A stretch of DNA of 64,000 nt. It comes from Burkholderia vietnamiensis LMG 10929 (GTDB lineage: Bacteria; Pseudomonadota; Gammaproteobacteria; Burkholderiales; Burkholderiaceae). The position numbers were made by a program, and so were the translations under genes. The stretch spans positions 372,001 through 436,000 of the forward strand of contig NZ_CP009630.1 of assembly GCF_000959445.1 (NCBI RefSeq), given 5' to 3'. Every line of letters begins with the position of its first letter. Positions within the stretch are counted from its first letter, which is position 1. Under the pieces are notes generated by a model. It ran no database searches and was not told where the DNA came from. It saw nothing but the letters and a program-made list of their open reading frames with translations. Below are positions 1 to 8,319 of this stretch, one piece after another.

Positions 1-112
1 CCAGATCGCGCTGCGTCACGAGCGGCTTGCTGGCGACGACCGAGATCTTCCCCGGCGTCGGAAACTCGTGATAGTCGTACGCGGCTTGCTGCTGGGTCTC
101 TGTCTGTTTCAT
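1..112 (-). CDS. maeB: NADP-dependent malic enzyme, N-terminal fragment
   Basis: Only the first 37 codons lie in the window; the gene runs off the left edge. The start is ATG at 112-110 on the minus strand. The peptide begins MKQTETQQQAAYDYHEF and continues PTPGKISVVASKP, which is the conserved N-terminus of the large MaeB-type malic enzymes (malic domain plus phosphotransacetylase-like domain). The family oxidatively decarboxylates malate to pyruvate with NADP. The gene is divergent from the LysR gene at 248. The assignment rests on the N-terminal signature alone, so the full length and second domain cannot be checked here. Confidence 0.8.
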   Translation of the reverse strand, partial: MKQTETQQQAAYDYHEFPTPGKISVVASKPLVTQRDL

Positions 113-247
113 GTTTTGGGTCCGGGCAGGTGCGTCAGGCCAGTCCCGACGCGATCGATGACGGCCATTCTAGGGATCGGCCATAAGGAGATGATTCTGT
201 TTTAATATCGGGCCATCACTTTTTCCTGATGGTGCGGCGGTCCCAAG

Positions 248-1219
248 GTGACATTCGACGCAAACGACGTGGTCCGGCGCCTCGGTGCGCGGCTGAAGAT
301 GCGGCATCTGATGCTGTTGCTGCAGATCCAGCAGCACGGCTCGCTGACGCGCGTGGCGGAGCACATGGCCAGCAGCCAGCCGGCCGTGACCAACGCGCTG
401 TCCGAGCTGGAGAGCATGTTCGGCACGCCGCTGTTCGAGCGCTCGTCGCGCGGGATGCGGCCGACCGCGCTCGGCGCGGTCGTGCTGGAGCGCGCGAAGG
501 CGATGCTGAAGGACCTCGAGCATCTGGCCCGCGAAATGGAGGCGGTGGCGGCCGGCCATGCGGCCCACCTGCACATCGGCGTGATCCCGTTCATTTCGGG
601 CCAGATGCTGTCCGCGGCGCTCAAGCGGCTGCAGGCGGGGATGGAGCGGCGTCTGACCGTGACGATCCACGAGGGCACCAGCGACCAGTTGCTGCTGCAG
701 CTGAAGGATCACAGCGTCGATCTGGTGATCGGCCGCGCGTCGTCGGCGATCGATCTCGGGCAGGTGTCGTTCGAAGTGCTGTATCAGCAGCAGCCGCGGA
801 TGATCGCGAGCCGGCGTCTCGCCGCGAAGCTGGCCCGCATGCCGCTCGACTGGGAGAAGCTGCGCGCGCTCGACTGGATTCTCGGCGCGCCGCACACGCC
901 GATGCGCGAGCAGGTGACCGACCTGTTCCTGTCGGCCGGCATCGCGCCGCCGGTGCCGATCGTCGAGAGCTACTCGTCGAAGCTGATCGGCGAAATGATC
1001 GCGTCGAGCGACGATGCGGTGTCGATCGTGCCGGCCGATATCGCCGAGGAAATGGTGCGCATCGCGGGCGTCGCGATCGTGCCTTACTCGCTGGTCTGGA
1101 CGCTGCCGCCGATCGCGCTGTTCACGCGCGCGGCCGAACCGCATGCGCCGACGCGCGATCTGCTGGTCGACGCGCTGCGCGCCATCTGCCGCGAAACCTA
1201 CGTCGACGTACGGCGCTGA
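248..1219 (+). CDS. LysR-family transcriptional regulator
   Basis: This 323-residue protein uses a GTG start. The winged helix-turn-helix lies at about residues 18-78 (SLTRVAEHMASSQPAVTNAL, then FERSSRGMRPT). A LysR substrate-binding domain follows from about residue 105 (HIGVIPFISGQMLSAAL). The length is normal for the family. It sits between maeB (divergent) and the carnitine operon (same strand, 265 bases downstream), so either could be its target. In Pseudomonas the equivalent carnitine genes are controlled by CdhR, an AraC-family protein, so a LysR regulator here would be a different arrangement. The effector is unknown. Confidence 0.9.
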   Translation: MTFDANDVVRRLGARLKMRHLMLLLQIQQHGSLTRVAEHMASSQPAVTNALSELESMFGTPLFERSSRGMRPTALGAVVLERAKAMLKDLEHLAREMEAVAAGHAAHLHIGVIPFISGQMLSAALKRLQAGMERRLTVTIHEGTSDQLLLQLKDHSVDLVIGRASSAIDLGQVSFEVLYQQQPRMIASRRLAAKLARMPLDWEKLRALDWILGAPHTPMREQVTDLFLSAGIAPPVPIVESYSSKLIGEMIASSDDAVSIVPADIAEEMVRIAGVAIVPYSLVWTLPPIALFTRAAEPHAPTRDLLVDALRAICRETYVDVRR

Positions 1220-1331
1220 CGCGTCGCCGTTGCGGCGCCTCCGCGTCACCGTCCCGACGCCGCATCCGGACAACCGCCCGCCCGCCGCGATCGCCGTAAA
1301 ACCCCCGCCGCACAAGCCGCTGCGCGCGCGT

Positions 1332-1344
1332 AGTGGTTTCCACT
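1332..1344. promoter_or_regulatory. small palindrome in the region upstream of the carnitine operon
   Basis: AGTGG and CCACT flank a TTT centre, about 140 bases before the caiX start. This 265-base gap holds no gene and must contain the operon promoter. The palindrome could be an operator for the adjacent LysR regulator or another factor. This is inference from position and symmetry only; no consensus promoter is obvious beside it. Confidence 0.3.
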
Positions 1345-1483
1345 CATAGTCGCAAACAGTCAAGAACAGGTCGCCGGCGGTCGCCTTGCGGGCAATATGG
1401 CCCGTTACTTTTACTCCCACGATGCAGGCCGGGACGCACTTCCGCGAACCCGTCGGACATCGGTCCAACCGGGAGAGAAGACC

Positions 1484-2437
1484 ATGAAGTCGACAAAGAT
1501 CGCCGCGTTCGCCGCGGCCGTGCTGGCGACCGGCGCATGCGCGACTGCCGCGCAGGCCGAGACGGAGGCGGCGAGCTGCCGCAACGTCCGCTTCGCCGAC
1601 ATCGGCTGGACCGACATCACGTCCACCACGGCGCTCGCGTCGACGGTGTTCGAAGGGCTCGGCTACAAGCCCACGACGACGATCGCGTCGGTGCCGATCT
1701 CGTTCGCCGGCCTGAAGAGCAAGCAGCTCGACGTGTCGCTCGGCTACTGGTGGCCGGTGCAGCAGAAGCAGCTGCAGCCGTTCCTCGACAGCAAGTCGAT
1801 CAACGTGGTCGAGCCGCCGAACCTGTCGGGCGCGAAGGCGACGCTCGCGGTGCCGAGCTACGAATACCAGGCCGGCCTGAAGACCTTCGACGACATCGCC
1901 AAGCATCGCGCGGAGCTCGACGGCAAGATCTACGGGATCGAGCCGGGCAGCAGCGCGAACGCGACGATCCAGAAGATGATCGACACGAACCAGTACGGCC
2001 TCGGCGGCTTCAAGCTGGTCGAGTCGAGCGAGGCCGGGATGCTGGTGACGGTCGAGCGCGCGATCCGCGAGAAGAAGTGGGTCGTGTTCCTCGGCTGGGA
2101 GCCGCATCCGATGAACATCCAGATCGGCATGAACTATCTGGCCGGCGGCGACGCGGCATTCGGCCCGAACTACGGCGAAGCGCGCGTGTACACGCTGACC
2201 GCCTCCGACTTCATCTCGCGCTGCCCGAACGCCGGCAAGCTGGTCGAGAACCTGCGCTTCACGACGCAGCTGGAGAACCAGCTGATGCAGTCGGTGATGA
2301 ACAAGACCAAGCCGTCCGACGCGGCGAAGGCCTACCTGAAGAAGAACCCGCAGGTGCTCGATGCGTGGCTCGCCGGCGTCAAGACGTTCGACGGCAAGGA
2401 CGGGCTGCCGGCGGTGAAGGCCTATCTCGGCCTGTGA
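1484..2437 (+). CDS. caiX: periplasmic carnitine/quaternary-amine-binding protein of an ABC transporter
   Basis: This 317-residue protein starts at ATG 1484 behind GGGAGAG. Residues 1-24 form a signal peptide (MKSTKIAAFAAAVLATGACA, then AQA). The rest is an OpuAC/ProX-type glycine-betaine-binding fold. Tryptophans at IGWTDITS, GYWWPVQ and LGWEPHPM are suited to forming the aromatic cage that holds a trimethylammonium group. In Pseudomonas, caiX is the carnitine-specific binding protein, is encoded beside cdhCAB, and works with a shared ABC core encoded elsewhere. The same gene order here supports that role. No permease or ATPase is adjacent. Confidence 0.88.
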   Translation: MKSTKIAAFAAAVLATGACATAAQAETEAASCRNVRFADIGWTDITSTTALASTVFEGLGYKPTTTIASVPISFAGLKSKQLDVSLGYWWPVQQKQLQPFLDSKSINVVEPPNLSGAKATLAVPSYEYQAGLKTFDDIAKHRAELDGKIYGIEPGSSANATIQKMIDTNQYGLGGFKLVESSEAGMLVTVERAIREKKWVVFLGWEPHPMNIQIGMNYLAGGDAAFGPNYGEARVYTLTASDFISRCPNAGKLVENLRFTTQLENQLMQSVMNKTKPSDAAKAYLKKNPQVLDAWLAGVKTFDGKDGLPAVKAYLGL

Positions 2438-2500
2438 CACAGCGTCCGCTGCAAGAGCAAAACTGAACGACACGAACCGAATCAAGCGAGGGCAAGCGGC

Positions 2501-3430
2501 ATGAACAATGAAGTTATCATCACCTGTGCGGTCACCGGTGCGGGCGATACGGTCGGCAAGCATCCGGCGATTCCGGTCACGCCGAAGCAGATCGCGGCGG
2601 CCGCGATCGAAGCGGCGAAGGCCGGCGCGACCGTCGCGCACTGCCACGTGCGCGATCCGCACACGGGCCGCGGCAGCCGCGACCCGAACCTGTACCGCGA
2701 GGTGGTCGACCGGATCCGCTCGGCCGACGTCGACGTGATCATCAACCTGACGGCCGGCATGGGCGGCGATCTGGAGATCGGCGCCGGCGAAGATCCGATG
2801 CGCTTCGGCCAGGGCACCGACCTCGTCGGCGGCCTCACGCGCCTCGTGCATGTGGAGGAGCTGCTGCCCGAGATCTGCACGCTCGACTGCGGCACGCTCA
2901 ATTTCGGCGACGGCGACTACATCTACGTGTCGACGCCCGCGCAGCTGCGCGCCGGCGCGCGGCGCATCCAGGAGCTCGGCGTGAAGCCGGAGCTGGAGAT
3001 CTTCGATACGGGCCATCTGTGGTTCGCGAAGCAGCTGCTAAAGGAAGGGCTGCTCGACGATCCGCCGCTGTTCCAGCTGTGCCTCGGCATCCCGTGGGGC
3101 GCGCCGGCCGACACCGGCACGATGAAGGCGATGGTCGACAACCTGCCGTCCGGCGCGCACTGGGCCGGCTTCGGCATCGGCCGCATGCAGATGCCGATGG
3201 TCGCGCAGGCGATGCTGCTCGGCGGCCACGTGCGGGTCGGCCTCGAAGACAACATCTGGCTCGATCGCGGCGTCCATGCGACCAACGGCACGCTGGTCGA
3301 GCGCGCGCGCGAAATCGTCGAACGCCTCGGCGGGCGCGTGCTGACGCCGGCCGAAGGGCGTCGCAAGCTCGGCCTGCCGGCGCGCGGCGAGCGCTCGCTC
3401 GAGCGCCGCCCGATCACCGAATTCGCCTGA
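2501..3430 (+). CDS. cdhC: dehydrocarnitine cleavage enzyme (BKACE/DUF849 family)
   Basis: This 309-residue BKACE-family protein has the characteristic start [17 protein letters not shown] and the zinc-binding motif [11 protein letters not shown] near residue 48. Family members condense a beta-keto acid with acetyl-CoA to give acetoacetate and a new CoA ester. In carnitine degradation the substrate is 3-dehydrocarnitine and the products are acetoacetate and betainyl-CoA. Placement between caiX and cdhA, as in Pseudomonas, decides between this and other BKACE substrates. It is 63 bases after caiX and probably co-transcribed. Confidence 0.88.
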   Translation: MNNEVIITCAVTGAGDTVGKHPAIPVTPKQIAAAAIEAAKAGATVAHCHVRDPHTGRGSRDPNLYREVVDRIRSADVDVIINLTAGMGGDLEIGAGEDPMRFGQGTDLVGGLTRLVHVEELLPEICTLDCGTLNFGDGDYIYVSTPAQLRAGARRIQELGVKPELEIFDTGHLWFAKQLLKEGLLDDPPLFQLCLGIPWGAPADTGTMKAMVDNLPSGAHWAGFGIGRMQMPMVAQAMLLGGHVRVGLEDNIWLDRGVHATNGTLVERAREIVERLGGRVLTPAEGRRKLGLPARGERSLERRPITEFA

Positions 3431-3520
3431 GCGCCGGTTCAGCAGTTCAGCGATTCATTGCGGCGGCGCGCAGCTGCGCGCGCGCCGTCCGATTTTCCTC
3501 GCTTCGAAGGATGCATTGAC

Positions 3521-4486
3521 ATGGCAGTGAAGACCGACATCAGGACGTTCGCCGCGATCGGCACCGGCGTGATCGGCAGCGGATGGATTTGCCGTGCGCT
3601 CGCGCACGGTCTCGACGTGGTCGTGTGGGACCCGGCGCCGGGCGCGCCGGAGCGGCTGCGCGCGAGCGTCGCGAACGCATGGCCCGCGCTGGAGCGCGTC
3701 GGCCTCGCGCCGGGCGCGGCCCCGGCGCGGCTGCGTTTCGCAGCGACGATCGCGGAGTGCGTCGCCGACGCGGACTTCATCCAGGAAAGCGCGCCCGAGC
3801 GCGAAGCGCTGAAGCTCGAGCTGCACGAGCAGATCAGCCGCGCGGCGAAGCCGGACGCGATCATCGCGTCGTCGACGTCCGGGCTGCTGCCGAGCGACTT
3901 CTATGTGCGGGCCACCCATCCGGAGCGCTGCGTGGTCGGCCATCCGTTCAATCCGGTCTATCTGCTGCCGCTCGTCGAGGTGCTCGGCGGCGAGCGCACG
4001 TCGCCGGAGGCCGTCGAAGCGGCGATGACGATCTATCGCACGCTCGGCATGCGGCCGCTGCACGTGCGCAAGGAGGTGCCGGGCTTCATCGCGGACCGGC
4101 TGCTCGAGGCGTTGTGGCGCGAGGCGTTGCATCTCGTCGACGAAGGCGTCGCGACGACCGGCGAGATCGACGACGCGATCCGCTTCGGCGCGGGCATCCG
4201 CTGGTCGTTCATGGGCACGTTCCTGACCTACACGTTGGCGGGCGGCGACGCGGGCATGCGACACTTCATGCAGCAGTTCGGCCCCGCGCTCGAACTGCCG
4301 TGGACGAAGCTGGTCGCGCCGCAGCTGACCGATGCGCTGATCGACCGCGTCGTCGACGGCACCCGCGAACAGCAGGGCACGCGCAGCATCAAGGAGCTCG
4401 AGCGCTATCGCGACGAGTGCATCACCGAGGTGCTCGACGCGATCGCGACGGTGAAGGCGCGGTATGGGATGCGATTCGAGGATTGA
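3521..4486 (+). CDS. cdhA: L-carnitine 3-dehydrogenase
   Basis: This is a 321-residue 3-hydroxyacyl-CoA-dehydrogenase-fold enzyme. The NAD-binding loop is [12 protein letters not shown] at about residues 11-22. The catalytic-domain motifs [11 protein letters not shown] and [15 protein letters not shown] follow, the latter carrying the catalytic histidine. It oxidises L-carnitine to 3-dehydrocarnitine with NAD. ATG 3521 is chosen because it follows GAAGGA and matches the family N-terminus; an in-frame upstream ATG at 3458 has no support. It is followed after 6 bases by the thioesterase gene. Confidence 0.9.
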   Translation: MAVKTDIRTFAAIGTGVIGSGWICRALAHGLDVVVWDPAPGAPERLRASVANAWPALERVGLAPGAAPARLRFAATIAECVADADFIQESAPEREALKLELHEQISRAAKPDAIIASSTSGLLPSDFYVRATHPERCVVGHPFNPVYLLPLVEVLGGERTSPEAVEAAMTIYRTLGMRPLHVRKEVPGFIADRLLEALWREALHLVDEGVATTGEIDDAIRFGAGIRWSFMGTFLTYTLAGGDAGMRHFMQQFGPALELPWTKLVAPQLTDALIDRVVDGTREQQGTRSIKELERYRDECITEVLDAIATVKARYGMRFED

Positions 4487-4492
4487 ACCAAC

Positions 4493-4981
4493 ATGACCGG
4501 CGATACTCCGCTGACGATTTACCACGACGTCGTGCGGCCCGAGTGGGTCGACTACAACGGCCATCTGCGCGATGCGTTCTATCTGCTGATCTTCAGCTTC
4601 GCGACCGACGCGCTGCTGGACCGGATCGGCCTCGACGACGCCGCGCGTCGCGAGCGCGGCCGCTCGGTCTACACGCTCGAAGCGCACGTCAACTATCTGC
4701 AGGAAATCAAGGAGGGTGCGCGCGTGCGCGTCGACGTGCGCGTGCTCGCGCACGATGCGAAGCGGCTGCATCTGTATCTCGAACTGTTCGCCGACGGGTA
4801 CGACGCCGCGGTGGCGGCGAGCGAGCAGATGCTGCTGCACGTCGCGACGCGCGGCGGCGCGAAATCGGCGCCGTTCGACGACGACGTGGCCGCGCGCGTG
4901 GCCGGCTTGCACGCGTTGCAGCTCGATTGCGCGGCGCCCGCCTACGCGGGGCGCGTGATCGGCCTGCCGCCGCGCCGCTGA
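4493..4981 (+). CDS. cdhB: betainyl-CoA thioesterase
   Basis: This 162-residue hot-dog-fold thioesterase has the 4HBT-type motif RPEWVDYNGHLRDAFYL (residues 13-29), where the DYNGH segment carries the catalytic region. The family reaction here is hydrolysis of betainyl-CoA to glycine betaine and CoA, the last step of the carnitine branch. The assignment comes from its place directly after cdhA, 6 bases away. In some bacteria this domain is fused to the dehydrogenase; here it is a separate gene. Confidence 0.87.
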   Translation: MTGDTPLTIYHDVVRPEWVDYNGHLRDAFYLLIFSFATDALLDRIGLDDAARRERGRSVYTLEAHVNYLQEIKEGARVRVDVRVLAHDAKRLHLYLELFADGYDAAVAASEQMLLHVATRGGAKSAPFDDDVAARVAGLHALQLDCAAPAYAGRVIGLPPRR

Positions 4982-5006
4982 CGCGGCGAACGACGGCGCG
5001 CACGCG

Positions 5007-5963
5007 ATGCTCGAAGCGCAAATCGCAGCGTTCGTCGCGGCGGTCGACGCCGCGTATCCGGCCGGCACGGCCGCGCGCTCGCCGGCCGAGCAACGCCGCA
5101 TCTACGATCGCTTCGCGGCCGCGTGGACGCCCGCCGAACTGCCGCCGGGCATCGTGCGGCACGACGCCTTATGGCGCGCGCCGCACGGGCCCGCGATCGC
5201 GCTGCGGCGCTACGCGCCGGCGCACGGCGCACCGCGCGGCACCGTGTTGTTTTTCCATGGCGGCGGCTTCGTCGTCGGCTCGCTCGACAGCCATGCGCTG
5301 ATCACCGCGCAGCTCGCGGCCGACACCGGGCTCGCGGTGATCGCCGTCGCTTACCGGCTCGCGCCCGAGCATCGCGCGCCGGCCGCGCTCGAGGATTGCC
5401 TGGCCGTCACGCGCGCCGCGCGCGATGCGGCGCACTGGCCGTTCGGCCCGTGCGCGCGGCCGCTGACGCTCGCGGGCGACAGCGCGGGCGGCAATCTCGC
5501 GGCGGCCGTCGCGACCGCGCTGCGCGACGCCGGCGAAGCGGGCCTCGACGGCATCGCGCTCGCGTATCCGATGCTCGGCATCGAGCCGCAGGCACCGGCG
5601 CGCGACACCGAAGCGCATGCGCGGATGCTCACGCTCGACGACGTTCGTCGCTATCGCGCGCTGTACTGGGCGCAGGCCGACGCAGCCGCACTGAGCGCCG
5701 ATCCGCTGCTGCGCGCGTCGGTGCCGCTCGTGGCGTCGCGCTTCGACGGGCTGCCGCCGGTGCTCGCGATCGGCGCGCAGCACGATCCGCTGCGCGACGA
5801 TGCGCGCGTCTACGTCGAACGGATCGTCGCGGCCGGCGGCGTGGCGCGGTACTGGATGGGGGAAGGGCTGGTGCACGGCTGCTGGCGCGCGCTCGGAACG
5901 AGCCCGCAGGCGGCGCGGATGCACCGGATGATCGGCGGGTTTCTGCTCGCACCACACGCGTAG
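5007..5963 (+). CDS. alpha/beta hydrolase of the hormone-sensitive-lipase family, possible acylcarnitine esterase
   Basis: This is a 318-residue esterase. The oxyanion-hole motif FFHGGGFVVGS is at about residues 87-97, and the nucleophile elbow GDSAGGN (serine near 155) and a C-terminal histidine in VHGCW follow. There is no signal peptide, so it is cytoplasmic. It lies between cdhB (25 bases) and the dioxygenase gene (22 bases), so it is almost certainly co-transcribed with carnitine genes. Known family members split short-chain esters. In this setting O-acylcarnitines are a sensible substrate (inference; an acylcarnitine hydrolase is known in Pseudomonas). It is not needed for the core pathway from gamma-butyrobetaine to glycine betaine. 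Confidence 0.85.
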   Translation: MLEAQIAAFVAAVDAAYPAGTAARSPAEQRRIYDRFAAAWTPAELPPGIVRHDALWRAPHGPAIALRRYAPAHGAPRGTVLFFHGGGFVVGSLDSHALITAQLAADTGLAVIAVAYRLAPEHRAPAALEDCLAVTRAARDAAHWPFGPCARPLTLAGDSAGGNLAAAVATALRDAGEAGLDGIALAYPMLGIEPQAPARDTEAHARMLTLDDVRRYRALYWAQADAAALSADPLLRASVPLVASRFDGLPPVLAIGAQHDPLRDDARVYVERIVAAGGVARYWMGEGLVHGCWRALGTSPQAARMHRMIGGFLLAPHA

Positions 5964-5985
5964 CGGGCGTTTCCGGGAGGCAACG

Positions 5986-7182
5986 ATGCAGGCAGCGCAA
6001 CACCGTATCGAGGACTGGCGGACCTTTTCCGCCGACGCGACGATCGCCGCGGCGACGCTCGGCGACGCAGCGGTGGAGGTCGAGTGGAGCGACGCGCGCC
6101 GTTCGCCGTTCCACTTCGACTGGCTGCGCGACAACTGCACGTGTGCCGCGTGCGTGCATGCGCTGACGCGCGAGCAGGTGTTCGAGATCGCCGATGCGCG
6201 CGCCGATCTGTCCGCGCGCGTCGTGCACGTCGACCGCGACGGCGCGCTGCACGTCGAATGGAACGACGGGCATCGCAGCGCGTGGTCGCCCGGTTGGTTG
6301 CGCACACATGCATATGACGACGTATCGCGCGCCGAACGCCACGCGGCGCACGGGCCGCACGTATGGCTCGGCGACGATGCCGCGGCGCTCGGCGTGTTCG
6401 CGTGGCGCGACCTGATGGACGACGACGGCGCGTTGCACGCATGGCTCGGCGCATTACAGCGCACCGGCCTGACGCTCGTCGAAGGCGTGCCGGCCGAGCG
6501 CGGGCGGGTCGCCGACGTCGCGCGGCGCGTCGGCCTGATCCGCGAGAGCAATTTCGGCGTGCTGTTCGACGTCGAATCGAAGCCGCGGCCGGACAGCAAT
6601 GCGTACACGTCGCTGAATTTGCCACCGCACACCGACCTGCCGACCCGCGAGCTGCAGCCGGGCGTGCAGTTCCTGCATTGCCTCGCCAACGACGCGACGG
6701 GCGGCGACAGCGTGTTCATCGACGGCTTCGCGCTCGCCGACGCACTGCGACGCGAACATCCGGCCGATTTCGAGCGCCTCGCGTCGACGCCGTTCGAGTT
6801 CTGGAACAAGAGCGCGCACAGCGACTATCGCTGCTCCGCGCCCGTGATCGGGCTCGATGCGCGCGGCAACGTCAGCGAGGTGCGCGTCGCGAACTTCCTG
6901 CGCGGGCCGCTCGACGCGCCGGCCGATGCGGTCGCCGCCGTCTATCGCGCGTACCGGCGCTTCCTCGTGCTGGCGCGCGAGCCGCGGTTTCGCGTGCAGC
7001 GCCGGCTGCGTGCGGGCGACATGTGGGCGTTCGACAACCGCCGCGTGCTGCATGCGCGCACCGAGTTCGATCCGGCGAGCGGTCGCCGGCATCTGCAGGG
7101 GTGTTACGTCGATCGTGACGAATTGCTGTCGCGCTGGCGCGTGTTGTCGCGAACGCTGGGCGCCGTGGCCGCGCCGCGTTGA
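5986..7182 (+). CDS. gamma-butyrobetaine dioxygenase
   Basis: This 398-residue protein has the two-domain architecture of gamma-butyrobetaine hydroxylase. The N-terminal DUF971-like domain carries a zinc site (CTCAAC near residues 45-50, histidine in NDGHRSAW). The C-terminal Fe(II)/2-oxoglutarate domain has HTD near residue 216 as the metal HxD and a distal histidine in RRVLHARTEF. It converts gamma-butyrobetaine, 2-oxoglutarate and oxygen to L-carnitine, succinate and CO2. As the last gene of the operon it feeds cdhA. A related substrate (TauD-type) is possible but the context argues against it. Confidence 0.88.
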   Translation: MQAAQHRIEDWRTFSADATIAAATLGDAAVEVEWSDARRSPFHFDWLRDNCTCAACVHALTREQVFEIADARADLSARVVHVDRDGALHVEWNDGHRSAWSPGWLRTHAYDDVSRAERHAAHGPHVWLGDDAAALGVFAWRDLMDDDGALHAWLGALQRTGLTLVEGVPAERGRVADVARRVGLIRESNFGVLFDVESKPRPDSNAYTSLNLPPHTDLPTRELQPGVQFLHCLANDATGGDSVFIDGFALADALRREHPADFERLASTPFEFWNKSAHSDYRCSAPVIGLDARGNVSEVRVANFLRGPLDAPADAVAAVYRAYRRFLVLAREPRFRVQRRLRAGDMWAFDNRRVLHARTEFDPASGRRHLQGCYVDRDELLSRWRVLSRTLGAVAAPR

Positions 7183-7223
7183 CGGCGCACGGCTTGGCCG
7201 CATCTACCTCGGCGGGGAAAAAG

Positions 7224-7248
7224 CGCCCGGACGCGGTGCGTCCGGGCG
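7224..7248 (-). terminator. Rho-independent terminator, probably for the DUF4148 gene
   Basis: The perfect 11-bp arms CGCCCGGACGC and GCGTCCGGGCG flank a GGT loop. On the minus strand the stem is followed by CTTTTTCC, as expected for intrinsic termination of the gene at 7675-7373. On the plus strand no U-run follows, so it would end the carnitine operon only weakly. Confidence 0.65.
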
Positions 7249-7294
7249 AAGCCACCCGTTGCCGGGCGGCGGAGGTATGCGTATCGCAAAACAA

Positions 7295-7319
7295 GACGAG
7301 CCCGCTTGACGGGCTCGTC
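7295..7319 (-). terminator. first of two tandem terminators after the DUF4148 gene
   Basis: The arms GACGAGCCCG and CGGGCTCGTC (10 bp) flank CTTGA. On the minus strand it is followed by TTGTTTTGC. Together with the stem at 7224-7248 it forms a tandem terminator pair in the convergent gap between the carnitine operon and the DUF4148 gene. Confidence 0.6.
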
Positions 7320-7372
7320 CGGGTACTGCTTCAGCGCGCCAGGCGCTGTGCGCCCGCCGAGGGCGCGTCGGC

Positions 7373-7675
7373 TTACTGGCCGAAGAAAACCGAGTCGCGG
7401 GCGTTCGACGACGTTGCCGCCGCCGGGGCGCCCGAATGGACGACCGGCGCCGGCTGCGCGCCGTAACCGCTGGCGTCCGCACCGTGCACGCGCGCTTCGG
7501 CGGCCTGGATGTCGGTCGGGTAATACGGGCTCGCGAGGCCCGGCTTGTAGCCGGCCTTTTCGAGCTGAACCAGTTCGTTGCGCACTTGCGCACGCGTCAC
7601 GGTGCTTTGAGCGAACGCGCCGAACGAAGCGGACAGCGCAACAGCGGCAACGACTGCGGAAACGAGCGATTTCAT
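7373..7675 (-). CDS. DUF4148 small secreted protein
   Basis: This 100-residue protein has a clear signal peptide (MKSLVSAVVAAVALSASFG, cleavage after AFA). The mature part has the DUF4148 core: TRAQVRNELVQLEKAGYKP, then PYYPTDIQAAEARV. The family is abundant in Burkholderia, is periplasmic or secreted, and has no known activity. ATG 7675 was chosen over an upstream in-frame ATG because it directly begins the signal peptide and has AGGAGGTCATC-like sequence before it. It is a single-gene transcript ended by tandem hairpins. Confidence 0.9.
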   Translation of the reverse strand: MKSLVSAVVAAVALSASFGAFAQSTVTRAQVRNELVQLEKAGYKPGLASPYYPTDIQAAEARVHGADASGYGAQPAPVVHSGAPAAATSSNARDSVFFGQ

Positions 7676-8028
7676 GATGACCTCCGGTGTTTTATTTGAT
7701 TCGCTTGCGACACCATGTCTGCAGCGATTGGGTTGAATCTTAGTCACCGGGTCGTTCAGGGTAAACGCTGATTTTGACGATAGATTGTTTCCTGATGAGT
7801 AACAGTGCGGCGCCGATCCAGCCTTTCATCGTGCTTTCGTTTCCGCCTGTGCAATGAGTCGCAGCGCGCCGCGACGTCACGTCGGCCGACTCGGCTGCAT
7901 GCCGGCGCGACGCCCGTGCGTGCGGATACCCACGGCGTGCGCGTCGGATGACACAGGCAGCAGAGACGGGGAATCGGCGCGCCGCTTGCGCGTCGCGCAG
8001 CCGCCGACGTGGCGGCGCCGCCGCGCGC

Positions 8029-8319
8029 TTAGCGGTTGCCGGCCAGCGCGAGCACTTCGGCCGCGGAGATCATCGCGGCCGCGTTGGCGGGCGCCGGGCG
8101 CTCGGCCGGGCGGAACACTTCGTCGCCGCGCTGGATCACCTGGCGCGACAGCGCGCAGGTGCCGGTGCGTTGCGCGAAGCGGCGGCGCCAGCGCTGTTCG
8201 CCGTAATGGCAGCGGCCGGGTTCGACCCAGCGAACCACCAGCAGCGTATCGGAACGTTCGAGAATTTCGACGTGGACGTCGGCGGGATCAAGCGCAGGCA
8301 TGGATTGGGGTGCCTTCAT
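8029..8319 (-). CDS. DUF3331 small protein
   Basis: This 96-residue cytoplasmic protein matches the DUF3331 pattern: a VVRWVEPGRCHYGEQRWRRR core, a single CALS segment and a RGDEVFRP motif followed by NAAAMI near the C-terminus. The two cysteines in HY/CAL positions suggest a possible metal or redox site, but no function is known. The family is restricted largely to Burkholderia and relatives. It stands alone, with more than 300 bases of gene-free DNA on either side. Confidence 0.8.
   Translation of the reverse strand: MKAPQSMPALDPADVHVEILERSDTLLVVRWVEPGRCHYGEQRWRRRFAQRTGTCALSRQVIQRGDEVFRPAERPAPANAAAMISAAEVLALAGNR

Noticed and set aside
170..3016. A 948-residue minus-strand open frame opposite the LysR, caiX and cdhC genes
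   Set aside because: It is a composition shadow: it mirrors three well-supported genes, is rich in Arg, Ala, His and Asp, and has no recognisable domain. Similar mirror frames occur opposite most genes in the window.
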